Shown here: positions 6,878 through 15,078 of the stretch, one piece after another | How the letters are laid out: each line of letters starts with the position of its first letter | How positions within the stretch are numbered: the stretch's first letter is position 1 | Assembly: GCF_036226445.1 (NCBI RefSeq) | Contig: NZ_CP108474.1 | Location: 1,364,001 to 1,428,000, forward strand | Direction: 5' to 3' | DNA from: Streptomyces sp. NBC_01255 | GTDB taxonomy: Bacteria; Actinomycetota; Actinomycetes; Streptomycetales; Streptomycetaceae | Length of the DNA stretch: 64,000 bases | Position numbers and translations under genes: made by a program | The notes under the pieces: generated by a model | What the model was told of the DNA's origin: nothing | The model's database searches: none | Seen by the model: only the letters and a program-made list of their open reading frames with translations

Positions 6878-7507
6878 CTAGGGGAGGCGGGCCAGCAAGT
6901 GGGCGTCGAGGAATCCCCGCTCGGAGGCCGGGTCGTGGATCAGCCGGGCGAACGTGGCGAGCCCAGCCCCGGCCAGCAATTCGGCGAACCGGTCCACCGG
7001 CCAGCTATAGGCAGGCGCCACCTTGTGGTCGAAGCGGACCGGCTCCGGTCCGTCGGTCGCGAAGAATGAGACCAGGAGCAGGCCCCCAGGCGCCAGGACA
7101 CGCGCCTGCTCGGCAAGCAGCGCGGGCAGTTCCCCAGGCGGGGTATGGATCATTGAGTAGTGGGCAAGGACGCCGCCGAGCACGCCGTCCTCGACCGGCA
7201 GAGCCTCCATCCGCGCCTCGTCGAACCGCAGCGCCGGAAGGGCCCGCCGGGCGTGGTCGACCATGGCCGGGGAAAGGTCGAGTCCGAAGGCGTCCAGCCC
7301 CAAGTCATGCAGCATGCCCGTCAGATGTCCAGGTCCGCACCCGACGTCGGCCACACGCAGGGTCCCCGTCCCGCGCACCAGCTCGGCGAAGGTGCCGATC
7401 ATGTTCCGCGCGAACGGCTGCGTCTCCAGCCGATTAGCAAACATCGACGCATACAGCTCGACGACTCCGTCGTAGGCCGCCCTGGTTTGTTCCTGGTGCT
7501 CCACCAT
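6878..7507 (-). CDS. class I SAM-dependent methyltransferase (transposon cargo)
   Basis: A 209-residue soluble methyltransferase. The SAM-binding motif I is VADVGCGPGHLTGML near residue 53, with an acidic residue after strand 2 (AFGLDLSPAMVDHARR), motif II/III around LGGVLAHYSMIHT, and a post-motif VLAPGGLLLVSFF. This is the small-molecule Methyltransf_11/25 type; no DNA-methyltransferase catalytic motif is present. The start is ATG 7507. It is divergent from tnsA and is the only cargo gene of the transposon. The substrate is unknown; resistance, metabolite modification or a passenger function are all possible. Confidence 0.85.
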   Translation of the reverse strand: MVEHQEQTRAAYDGVVELYASMFANRLETQPFARNMIGTFAELVRGTGTLRVADVGCGPGHLTGMLHDLGLDAFGLDLSPAMVDHARRALPALRFDEARMEALPVEDGVLGGVLAHYSMIHTPPGELPALLAEQARVLAPGGLLLVSFFATDGPEPVRFDHKVAPAYSWPVDRFAELLAGAGLATFARLIHDPASERGFLDAHLLARLP

Positions 7508-7734
7508 GGGAAGGAAGCTAACATCCGCGCACCTTCATAGCTTCTCCGGCCCCGTGCCCCCGACCCACTGACTGCCCGGCACACGATCACAAGTCAGGCC
7601 CTAGGCACGGCGCCAGCGTCACGCTGGCAGTCCGCGGTCCAGCCTTTCGTTTGGTTTGTCCGCCTTCCCGCACGTTAGCGCTGGTGGTGGCCAGTGTCCT
7701 GGTGTCGGCAACATCGGGGCACAAAGGGGCGACC
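7508..7734. promoter_or_regulatory. divergent promoter region between cargo methyltransferase and tnsA
   Basis: 227 bp without a gene. It contains TTTGTCC near 7657 and further TGTC cores near 7695 and 7703, resembling the TGTC cores in the transposon ends. TnsB-type transposases are known to bind end-like sites and repress their own operon in some relatives; whether that happens here is inference. Confidence 0.35.
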
Positions 7735-8484
7735 ATGGGGACTGGTGCAGGCGACGCGGACGCGACAGATTGCCGGACAGTCCGGGTCACGTATCGGCGG
7801 GCCAACGGACGACTAGCCGAGGCTGAGCTCGACCGGATTCCGGTGGACGAAGTCGCTGGCGGACTTCCGGTACGCGAGTTCCGTTGGTACCGGGGCCGGA
7901 AGCACTATTCGGGCTGGTACCACGCCTCGACAACGGGCCGAATGGTGGCCTACGAGAGCCGGTTGGAGCTCGCCCGCATTCTGATCGCCGACTTCGCTGG
8001 TGACATCGCGGAGATCGCGGCCCAGCCCTTCCAACTGGTCGGCTCGGACGGTACGCGCATCCGCCGCCATGTTCCCGATCTGTTCCTCGTCCACGTCGAC
8101 GGTCTGGTGACCGTCGTGGACGTCAAAGCCCCCTCTCGCATGAAGGATCCCAAGGTGATCGCACAGTTCGACTGGACACGCCAGGTGTGTTCGCGTCGCG
8201 GCTGGGTCTATGAGACCTGGTCGGGGGCCGAGCCTGCCGTCGTGGAGAACGTGCGCTTCCTAGCGGGCTACCGGCGCCGCGACCTGGTGGAGACCTCTCT
8301 CATCGCGCGTGTGATGGAGGCCGCCGCGGACCAGCCGACGATCGGCGGTGTCGAGGCCGCGCTGGCCGGACACCCGCATGAGATCGTCCGTCCGGTCGTC
8401 CTGCACCTGGTCTGGTCCGGCCAGCTCGTCACCGACCTGCGTTCTCCGCTGACCCGTGCGAGCCGCATCCGGGTGGCGGCATGA
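7735..8484 (+). CDS. tnsA: TnsA-like endonuclease of Tn7-like transposon
   Basis: A 249-residue PD-(D/E)XK endonuclease that in Tn7 cuts the 5' ends of the transposon, allowing cut-and-paste movement with TnsB. The catalytic core is visible: Glu in VAYESRLELARILIADF, Asp in RRHVPDLFLVHVDG, and the D-V-K of VVDVKAP. The C-terminal half (residues about 175-249, SLIARVMEAAADQ, then HEIVRPVVLHLVWSGQL) is the winged domain that contacts TnsC. ATG 7735 with AAAGGGG upstream is preferred over an open extension of 28 codons. The stop overlaps the tnsB start by 4 bp (ATGA). The presence of TnsA predicts simple insertion rather than cointegrate formation. Confidence 0.9.
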   Translation: MGTGAGDADATDCRTVRVTYRRANGRLAEAELDRIPVDEVAGGLPVREFRWYRGRKHYSGWYHASTTGRMVAYESRLELARILIADFAGDIAEIAAQPFQLVGSDGTRIRRHVPDLFLVHVDGLVTVVDVKAPSRMKDPKVIAQFDWTRQVCSRRGWVYETWSGAEPAVVENVRFLAGYRRRDLVETSLIARVMEAAADQPTIGGVEAALAGHPHEIVRPVVLHLVWSGQLVTDLRSPLTRASRIRVAA

Positions 8485-10526
8485 GTGCGTACGCGATGAC
8501 CCTGTTTCCGGGGGCCCGGCTCTTCTTCGGCGGTGACGTCGTTGAGGTCGTGGACGTCGAGGGTCTGCACACGACGGTCCGCAACGAGCGGACGGGCGAG
8601 TACAGCTCCGTTCCGCTCGGCCGGCTGGCAGCCGGAGCCCGATCGATCGGTGCTCCCGCGCCGACCTCCTCAAACGGGGTTGGCCTGCTGCTGGCGAGCT
8701 TGTCGGCAGACCAGCGTCAGCGGCTGGAGGAACGGGCGGGGCACGTCCGGGAGGTGCTCAGCGGCTACCGGTCCGGGCACCCCGGCTGTGTTCTGCCGAG
8801 CGAACCCAGGCCCGCTTACGACCCCGATCTTCCGCTGAAGGACCGGACTGCGGCCAAGGCCGCTGACCTAGGTGTTTCGGCTCGCACGATTGAGCGGTGG
8901 CTGACCGCCTACCGGGAAAGTGGCGAGGCCGGTCTCGTCGATGCCCGCGCAGGGAGGGTCTCCAGCGTCGATCCCCGGTGGGAGGAGGCGGTGCGCCGGG
9001 TGATGGCGGACTCGGTGACCGGCTCGACCCCCACGCGGTCGGCTCTGCTACTGCGGGCCGAGGAACGGCTGACCAGCGAGTACGGCAAGGGGACTGTTCC
9101 GATTCCGTCCCGGAGCACGGCCTACGCCCGGCTCGCCTGGCTGGCCAAGGGCACGAACGCGGTCTCCGGCAGCGCCAAGGCACGCCGCTCGATCGCGGAG
9201 AGGCCGCAGGGCACCTACGGGCGGCTGCGGGCCACCCGGCCCGGTGAGTACGTCGTGCTCGACACCCAGGACCTGGACATCTACGCCATGGAGCCGGTGA
9301 CCTGCCGCTGGGTTCCGCTCCAGCTCACCATCGCCCAGGACTTGTTCTCGCGCTGCGTCGTCGGCCTGCGGGTGACGGCCTGCTCCACGAAGGCGGTGGA
9401 CGTCGCTGGCGTGTTGTTCGAGGCGGTCTGCCCTCCGCTGGAGGACACGGTCCGGCCCGCGCTCGCTCCTTACCACGGGCTGTGGGACGAGGTGGTGTTC
9501 ACCGAGGACCAGCTCGTGCCGGGCGCCGGGCTGTGTCCGCCGGAGACGCTGGTCATCGACCATGGACGGGCGTTCATGTCCGCGCACGTGATCGGGGTCT
9601 GCACCCGGCTGGGGATGTCCATTCAGCCGGCCCAGCCGAAGAAGCCCACGGACAAGCCGACCGTCGAACGCTTCTTCCGCACCCTGCGGGAGGGGCTGAT
9701 CCAGCACCTTCCTGCCTACAAGGGACCCGACGTCCACAGCCGCGGCCAGGCGGTCGAGAACACCGCGTTCTTCTTCATCCACGAGGTGGAGGAAGTCATC
9801 CGTGAGTGGATCACGGAGGTCTACCACCGTCGCGAGCACGACGGACTGGTCATCCCGCAGTGGCCGAAGCTGTCGGTGTCCCCGTTGGAGATGCTGCGCA
9901 TCGGCCTGGCCCGCGCCGGGCGACTGCGCATGCCGGCCTCGGCGGACCTGGCCTTCCAGTTCCTCGCGGTCAAGCCGCGCACGATCCAGCACTACGGGGT
10001 CGAGGTCGATGGCCTGCGTTACAACGGGCCCGCGCTGGACGGCTACCGCAACGCGCCCAGCCCCTACGCCGGCCTCGGACGGCAGTGGCCGATTCACGTC
10101 AACCCTGACGACGTGCGGTTCGTCTACTTCCAGGACCCGGCCGACGACTCCTGGCATCCGCTGCACTGGGAGCACGCTCCTGCCCTGCAGATGGCCTTCA
10201 GCGGGGAGGCCGCCGCCTATGCCCGTCGTCTGGCCGCACGCGAAGGCCGGCACATCGACGCCTCGCAGGCCCTGTCGGATCTTCTGGCCCGCTGGGACCA
10301 GGGCATGGTCACCGACCGGCGCGAACGCCGCATCGCGGTGCGGCTGTCGGCAGAACGTGACGCCCTGTCCTTGCCGGTGCTGCCCGAGCAGTCCGGCCCC
10401 CTGACGCCTCCGGAGCTGAGGCTGGTGCCTGAGCTGCCGGTCGGGGACAGCGATGAGGAGGACGAGCTGTTCGACGCCCCCGAGGGCGACGACTTCTACG
10501 CCGACGCCTTCGAGGTGATCGAGTGA
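8481..10526 (+). CDS. tnsB: TnsB-like DDE transposase
   Basis: A 681-residue integrase-fold transposase. N-terminal helix-turn-helix domains include KAADLGVSARTIERWL (residues about 126-141), typical of the TnsB/MuA end-binding region. The catalytic core has Asp261 in VVLDTQDLDI, Asp360 in LVIDHGRAF, and Glu396 in DKPTVERFFRTLREGL, the D-D-E triad. The C-terminal region from about 470 holds the beta-barrel domain and an acidic tail (DSDEEDELFDAPEGDD) that may contact TnsC. It joins the 3' ends of the transposon to target DNA, consistent with the observed 5-bp duplication. The length is close to Tn7 TnsB. Overlaps with tnsA and tnsC indicate one operon. Confidence 0.95.
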   Translation: MSAYAMTLFPGARLFFGGDVVEVVDVEGLHTTVRNERTGEYSSVPLGRLAAGARSIGAPAPTSSNGVGLLLASLSADQRQRLEERAGHVREVLSGYRSGHPGCVLPSEPRPAYDPDLPLKDRTAAKAADLGVSARTIERWLTAYRESGEAGLVDARAGRVSSVDPRWEEAVRRVMADSVTGSTPTRSALLLRAEERLTSEYGKGTVPIPSRSTAYARLAWLAKGTNAVSGSAKARRSIAERPQGTYGRLRATRPGEYVVLDTQDLDIYAMEPVTCRWVPLQLTIAQDLFSRCVVGLRVTACSTKAVDVAGVLFEAVCPPLEDTVRPALAPYHGLWDEVVFTEDQLVPGAGLCPPETLVIDHGRAFMSAHVIGVCTRLGMSIQPAQPKKPTDKPTVERFFRTLREGLIQHLPAYKGPDVHSRGQAVENTAFFFIHEVEEVIREWITEVYHRREHDGLVIPQWPKLSVSPLEMLRIGLARAGRLRMPASADLAFQFLAVKPRTIQHYGVEVDGLRYNGPALDGYRNAPSPYAGLGRQWPIHVNPDDVRFVYFQDPADDSWHPLHWEHAPALQMAFSGEAAAYARRLAAREGRHIDASQALSDLLARWDQGMVTDRRERRIAVRLSAERDALSLPVLPEQSGPLTPPELRLVPELPVGDSDEEDELFDAPEGDDFYADAFEVIE

Positions 10527-11611
10527 GGCAGCCCAACCTGTTCAGCCTCTCCCGCAAGGAGGGCTGGCGCCGCTTCGCCGACGCCGCACCGCGACTGCGG
10601 CCCGAGACACTGACCCGGACCCAACTGGCCGCGCTGGGCGAGGCGGCAGCCGAGGACTACAACGATTCCCGGCACGACTGGCACGCGAACTTCGGGATCG
10701 TGCAGACGCCGCAGCTCGCGGGCATCCACGACGAACTCGAACAGATCGTGGCCAGCAACCGACAGGACGGCGACCGCATTCGTTCCGCCGCCGTCATCGA
10801 CGCGCTGCCGGGCCTGGGCAAGACCACGATCGCCAACCTGTTCGGCCGCGACTTCGACCGCCAGCAGATGCGCCGCCTGTCCACGGTCACCGAGGCCGGA
10901 CACGAACGCATCCCCGTCTTCCGTGTCGGCCTGACCTCCAACACCACCCTGCGAACCCTGAACCGGATGATCTGCGAGTACTACGGCCACCCGGCCACCG
11001 ACCGCGCGAACGCCGCCGCCCTGGCCAGTCACGCCCTGGACTGCGTCCTGTCCTGCGAGACCCAGCTCGGCATCATCGACGACATCCACTTCATCGACCT
11101 GGATCGACGCGACGGCCTGGCGGTGTCCAACCACCTCAAGTGGCTCGCCAACGAACTGCCGGTCACCTTCATCTATGTCGGTGTCGGCCTGGCCGAGCGT
11201 CGGTTCTTCGCGGACGGCCTGACCGGCAAGAACGTGGCTCTGGCCCAGACCGCCCGCCGCTGGACCCGACTGGGTGTCGATCCGTTCCGTCTCGACACCG
11301 ACCAGGGCCGACGCCACTGGCGGAGCCTGATCAAGTCCACCGAACGCCAGCTCGTCCTGGCCGAGCACCGACCCGGAATGCTGCTGCGCAACGCCGACTA
11401 CCTCTTCGAACGCACCAGCGGCCACATCGGGTCGTACTTCACGCTGCTCATGCGCGGCTGCTACCGCGCGATCCGCACCGGCACAGAATCCATCACTCGC
11501 GAGGTCCTCGACGGCATCCGCCTCGATGAGGCATCCGAGCAGGCACGCAAGCAGCTGGCCGCCACCATGGCCCACGCGAAGAACACCCCCGCGCTCGGCG
11601 ATGCCTCGTGA
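10523..11611 (+). CDS. tnsC: TnsC-like AAA+ ATPase regulator of target choice
   Basis: A 362-residue AAA+ ATPase. Walker A is LPGLGKTTIANLF near residue 95, Walker B is LGIIDDIHFIDL near residue 185, and a sensor region is VTFIYVGVGLAE. In Tn7 relatives TnsC forms ATP-dependent filaments on DNA and links the TniQ/TnsD-marked target to TnsA and TnsB. The GTG start at 10523 overlaps the tnsB stop, and the stop overlaps tniQ. The size is near TniB-type proteins and shorter than Tn7 TnsC (about 555 residues). Confidence 0.92.
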   Translation: MRQPNLFSLSRKEGWRRFADAAPRLRPETLTRTQLAALGEAAAEDYNDSRHDWHANFGIVQTPQLAGIHDELEQIVASNRQDGDRIRSAAVIDALPGLGKTTIANLFGRDFDRQQMRRLSTVTEAGHERIPVFRVGLTSNTTLRTLNRMICEYYGHPATDRANAAALASHALDCVLSCETQLGIIDDIHFIDLDRRDGLAVSNHLKWLANELPVTFIYVGVGLAERRFFADGLTGKNVALAQTARRWTRLGVDPFRLDTDQGRRHWRSLIKSTERQLVLAEHRPGMLLRNADYLFERTSGHIGSYFTLLMRGCYRAIRTGTESITREVLDGIRLDEASEQARKQLAATMAHAKNTPALGDAS

Positions 11612-14544
11612 CCGAGACACGAGTGCTGCCCCTGCGGATCCCGATCCTGGACGGCGAGAGCCTGGACAGCTGGCTGGAGACGCTGGGCCGCCGCAACGGC
11701 CTGACCTTCTCCGCGTTCCTGCGCATCCTGGGCCTGCCGGGGAACTACTTCACCCGCTCGATGGTCAGCGACCTACCCGTCACCGTGCTGCGCGAGCTGG
11801 AGATCCGCACCGGCCTTCCAGCCGGCCGTCTCGATCAGGCGGTGATCGGCAGCGGATTCCCCTTCGGCCCCAGGCGGCAGCGACGATGCCGGTTTTGTCC
11901 CCAGTGCCTGGCCGAGCAGGAGGGACGCTGGCTGCTCAAGTGGTGGCTTCCCTGGACATTCGCCTGCACCACCCACGAAGCCCTGCTGCACGACACCTGC
12001 CCCGGCTGCGGCGAAGGAGTACGCGTCAGACTCCCCGGACACACTCTCCGGTTCCCGGCGGGAACCTGCACCATCGCGTCCCGGCTGGCGTCCGTCTGCG
12101 GCACCGACCTGACCAACGCCAAGCGTCTGCCGTTGGCCGCCGATCACCCGTTGCTCGCCGCCCAGCACCACGTCGACGTCCTGCTCGCCGACCCGTCCAC
12201 CGCCTACACGGTCCTGGCCGACCTGAGCCAGTGCACGTCATGGCTGATGCACACGATCGACGACGACGACCTCCAGTCGATGGGCCGGGCGGTCCGAGAA
12301 TGCTGGCGCCGCAGGCCGCTGGCCACGCGGACTCCTGCCGACCGGGTCAAGCCGCTCGGCGCCGCCGTGAGCGGTGTCGTCGCCCACGCGGCTCTGCCCT
12401 TCCTCGTCACACCCGACGACGCTTTGGCCGCCCATGCTGTCCACGGCCTGCGGGCCCGGCGCGACACCCCGAACAAGGTGATCCCCCGGGGCATGACCGC
12501 CGAGCAGTGGTCCCAGCTCTCACCAGGCACGCAGCGCCGGTTCCTGCAAGCCGGCGATCGGATCACGGGCGCCCTGGACCGCGTCCGCTTCTCCTCGTCC
12601 ACCCCACGCGCCCGCGTTCCCGAACCCGGGGAGCACAGCGCGAGCGCACGCATCCGGCATCTTCCGCAGCTCCTCTGGCCTGGTTGGACAGTGCGACTCA
12701 TGCCCCGGGAGGGAATGCAGGAGAACCTCTTCCGCGGCATCGCCGCCGCACTACTGCTCCTGCCCGGGGAGCCCGAACTACGGGCACGCGGCATCACCGA
12801 TCGACTGGGACCGCACCTGCCGAGCGCCATGACCGTCACCTTGCAGCGAGCCCTCAAGTCCGGGCACCCGGACGTGCTCACCGCACTCTGCAACCTCGCC
12901 CACCATCTCGACGACCACGGCAGCCCCATCGACTACGAGCGCCGACGGCACCTCATCCCCGCGGCCCCGATCAGCCCCGACCAGTGGCGCGAGCTCTGTT
13001 TCCGCACGGGCACCCAGCCCGGTGAACAGCTCAGCACCAAGACCACGCAGGCCCCCCGCTACCTCAACGCCCAGCGCTACCTCCACCAGCTCCTCACCGG
13101 CGCCGACCTCACCGACCCCCGCCACCCCCTCGCCCTGCGATCGGCGCCCGACCGCTCCCGGTACTTCGCCTTCCCACCCTCCCTGACCCTCGACCAGCGA
13201 GATGCCCTCCACCAGCACGCGATCGGCATCCTGCACGACCTGAACATCAACGAGCCCCTGACCTGGGAACCGCCGCAAGAATGCGCCGACGGACTCGACC
13301 TCCCCGGCCGGCACCTCGGCGACATCGACCTGGAAGAAGTACGCCGCATCGTCATCACCGAACAACGCGCACCACGAGAAGCGGCCAAGGACCTGGACAC
13401 CACCCTGACCCACATCCGGTTCACACTCGAACAGGTTCTCCGCGAGCCCCGCGAGTGGGCCAGGTCATCGAGCCTCGGCTCCTGGCGCCTCCACCAGCAG
13501 GCCAAAGAGGTCCTCACCACCACCTTCCTGCAACGCGAGTACATCGACGGCGACAAGACCCTGGCTCACATCGCCCAGGAAACCGGCATCCCCCGCCACA
13601 TCGCCATCGCCCACGCCCGCACCCTCGGCTTCAGCATCCGCCGGACCCGCAAGCCCTTCCCCATCGACGAGCCCTGGCTGCGCGAGCAGTACCTCACCCG
13701 CAAGCGCTCGACCTACGACATCGCCGAAGAACTCGGCACCGAAGACGAGACGGTCCGCCGACGCCTCAAGCACCTGAAGATTCCCCTGCGGCCCCCAGGA
13801 GTGCACAGCCGCACCGTCATGACCAAGATCGACACCAGCCTCCCCCGCGACGTCCGATCCGCCGTCGAAGGCACCCTCCACGGCTGGCTCCGCCTCCACC
13901 GCTTCCAGATCGCCATGCGCTTCCCGTCCCTCGACAGCGCCGCCCGCCACCTGAAGACCGAACCCAACGCCCTGGTCACACAGTTCCGGCGACTGGAACG
14001 CGACATCGGTAAAAGCCTCTTCACCAGGGCGGCCTTCGGCCGCCCTCAACAGCCCACCCGGCAGGGCCGACGACTACTTCGAGACCTCGAAGCCGACCGC
14101 GTCGAGGCCCTGATGACCGCATCACTCCCGCACCACCACACCCCTGCCCCGCCCGATGACCACGTCCTGGAAGCCGCCCATGCCAAGTTCCAGACCCGCC
14201 GCAACCCCGGCCCGCCCACCCCCTTCGACGACATCGCTGTCGAGCGCATCCGCATCACAAGGCCAATGCTCGCCCTCCTGCACGATCTGCTCGCCCGACC
14301 GCAACAGGAGTTCTACGGCGCCGAGGTCATCGCACGCACCGGACTCGAACCAGGAAGCGTTTATCCCCAGCTCAAGAGGCTCGAACGAGCGGGCTGGCTC
14401 ACCAGCCGACTCGAAGACGACATCACCTGGATGAACAGAGCCACCCCAGGCCGCGGACCCGGCAAACGCCGCACCTTCTACACCCTCACAGCCGAGGGCC
14501 ACCGCGCCGCCCGACACGAAACCCAACACCGCACCGCAGCCTGA
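11608..14544 (+). CDS. tniQ: very long TniQ/TnsD-like target selector with multiple helix-turn-helix domains
   Basis: A 978-residue target-selection protein. The N-terminal 140 residues are the TniQ domain: ESLDSWLETLGRRNGLT, a zinc site formed by Cys97, Cys100, His123, Cys131 and Cys134 (CPQC...CTTH...CPGCG), and the conserved RWLLKWWLPWTFAC. From about residue 590 there is a series of helix-turn-helix units: AAKDLDTTLTHIRFTLEQV, HIAQETGIPRHIAIAHARTL (about 654), DIAEELGTEDETVRRRL (about 703), a LysR-like LDSAARHLKTEPNALVTQF (about 773), and a PadR-like winged helix (about 886-970; SVYPQLKRLERAGWLTSR). TnsD of Tn7 reads the end of glmS through such C-terminal domains. The array here could read a specific target. 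GTG 11608 overlaps the tnsC stop. Confidence 0.88.
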   Translation: MTETRVLPLRIPILDGESLDSWLETLGRRNGLTFSAFLRILGLPGNYFTRSMVSDLPVTVLRELEIRTGLPAGRLDQAVIGSGFPFGPRRQRRCRFCPQCLAEQEGRWLLKWWLPWTFACTTHEALLHDTCPGCGEGVRVRLPGHTLRFPAGTCTIASRLASVCGTDLTNAKRLPLAADHPLLAAQHHVDVLLADPSTAYTVLADLSQCTSWLMHTIDDDDLQSMGRAVRECWRRRPLATRTPADRVKPLGAAVSGVVAHAALPFLVTPDDALAAHAVHGLRARRDTPNKVIPRGMTAEQWSQLSPGTQRRFLQAGDRITGALDRVRFSSSTPRARVPEPGEHSASARIRHLPQLLWPGWTVRLMPREGMQENLFRGIAAALLLLPGEPELRARGITDRLGPHLPSAMTVTLQRALKSGHPDVLTALCNLAHHLDDHGSPIDYERRRHLIPAAPISPDQWRELCFRTGTQPGEQLSTKTTQAPRYLNAQRYLHQLLTGADLTDPRHPLALRSAPDRSRYFAFPPSLTLDQRDALHQHAIGILHDLNINEPLTWEPPQECADGLDLPGRHLGDIDLEEVRRIVITEQRAPREAAKDLDTTLTHIRFTLEQVLREPREWARSSSLGSWRLHQQAKEVLTTTFLQREYIDGDKTLAHIAQETGIPRHIAIAHARTLGFSIRRTRKPFPIDEPWLREQYLTRKRSTYDIAEELGTEDETVRRRLKHLKIPLRPPGVHSRTVMTKIDTSLPRDVRSAVEGTLHGWLRLHRFQIAMRFPSLDSAARHLKTEPNALVTQFRRLERDIGKSLFTRAAFGRPQQPTRQGRRLLRDLEADRVEALMTASLPHHHTPAPPDDHVLEAAHAKFQTRRNPGPPTPFDDIAVERIRITRPMLALLHDLLARPQQEFYGAEVIARTGLEPGSVYPQLKRLERAGWLTSRLEDDITWMNRATPGRGPGKRRTFYTLTAEGHRAARHETQHRTAA

Positions 14545-14551
14545 AGAATCC

Positions 14552-14650
14552 GACAGATCGGCCGGACAAAGCCCCGACAAGAAGCCTGGACAGCACCCCG
14601 AAACACCAGGTCACGTTGCCACCGGCCGACAGCTGAAATCGGAACCTACA
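14552..14650 (-). repeat. right transposon end: TnsB-site-like array and terminal repeat
   Basis: Five GACA cores lie at 14552, 14565, 14576, 14589 and 14628. The first four are 13, 11 and 13 bp apart, mirroring the left end. The terminal repeat is 14639-14650. The array lies directly after the tniQ stop. Confidence 0.6.
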
Positions 14651-14655
14651 CGCGG
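14651..14655 (+). repeat. target-site duplication (right copy) of Tn7-like element
   Basis: cgcgg, identical to 6689-6693. It also forms the left edge of the hairpin at 14654-14680. Confidence 0.9.
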
Positions 14656-14680
14656 CCGCCCTTCCGCTCCACGGGCGGCC
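14654..14680 (+). terminator. terminator-like hairpin displaced from the hydrolase gene by the transposon
   Basis: GGCCGCCC (14654-14661) pairs perfectly with GGGCGGCC (14673-14680) over an 11-nt loop. Joining the sequence across the transposon would place this hairpin directly after the stop of the gene at 5561-6679. The insertion is therefore between a coding end and its presumed terminator, as for Tn7 at glmS. Confidence 0.5.
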
Positions 14681-14769
14681 CGGCCTCCGCGTGCGTCGCG
14701 CCTCTCCCCTTCTCCTTCCGCCCCCTTCCGGGCCCTCGGCCTGCGCCCTCAAGGAGCTTCCCCATACCC

Positions 14770-15078
14770 ATGCCGTTCGCTGACCGCTTCCTCCACCTCG
14801 CTTACGACCCCGGCATCACCCCCAAGGGCGGCGGACTGCCCGGCCTGTCCGTCCTGAAGAACGTCGTCTCCAGCATCAACATGTTCGGCCTCATCGCCGT
14901 GGTCGGTGCGCTCGCCGTCTCGCTCGGCGTGTGGGCCTGGGGCCACCACACCGGCGGCCACCAGGCCGAGGCCAACGGCAAGAAGGGCGCGCTCGTCGCG
15001 GCGGGCGCCGCCCTCGGCCTGGGTGCTGCCAACGGCATCGTCACCTTCTTCAGCGCCCTGGGGTCGCAGGTCCACTGA
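14770..15078 (+). CDS. small two-helix membrane protein of the transfer apparatus
   Basis: A 102-residue membrane protein. Two hydrophobic helices are clear: residues about 38-58 (FGLIAVVGALAVSLGVWAWG) and about 73-96 (GALVAAGAALGLGAANGIV). They are separated by a short charged His/Lys loop. The size and layout resemble the small VirB2/VirB3-like or DUF6112-type proteins that open actinobacterial type IV secretion operons. It could be a pilin-like or channel subunit. The start is ATG 14770. Its stop overlaps the next ATG by one base (TGATG), so it is co-translated with the VirB8-like gene. Confidence 0.75.
   Translation: MPFADRFLHLAYDPGITPKGGGLPGLSVLKNVVSSINMFGLIAVVGALAVSLGVWAWGHHTGGHQAEANGKKGALVAAGAALGLGAANGIVTFFSALGSQVH

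Larger units (their letters stand above)
6694..14650 (+). mobile_element. Tn7-like transposon (tnsA-tnsB-tnsC-tniQ) with one cargo gene, 7957 bp
   Basis: The boundaries are defined by 12-bp terminal inverted repeats TGTAGGTTCCGA (6694-6705 and the complement at 14639-14650), flanked by identical cgcgg. The ends have the TGT...ACA form expected of Tn7 relatives. Inside are a methyltransferase gene on the minus strand, then tnsA, tnsB, tnsC and tniQ overlapping by 4 bp each. The element lies between the stop of the transfer hydrolase gene and a terminator-like hairpin, with its tnsA-side end facing the gene. All four genes are intact and the duplication is perfect, so insertion looks recent and the element may be active. 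No CRISPR array, Cas gene or tnsE-like gene is present. Confidence 0.93.

Noticed and set aside
9048..10253. 401-codon minus-strand open frame inside tnsB
   Set aside because: No domain and poor composition; tnsB on the other strand has the D-D-E triad.
6694..14650. CRISPR-associated transposon
   Set aside because: No repeat-spacer array, Cas gene or short spacer-like unit near tniQ or the right end.
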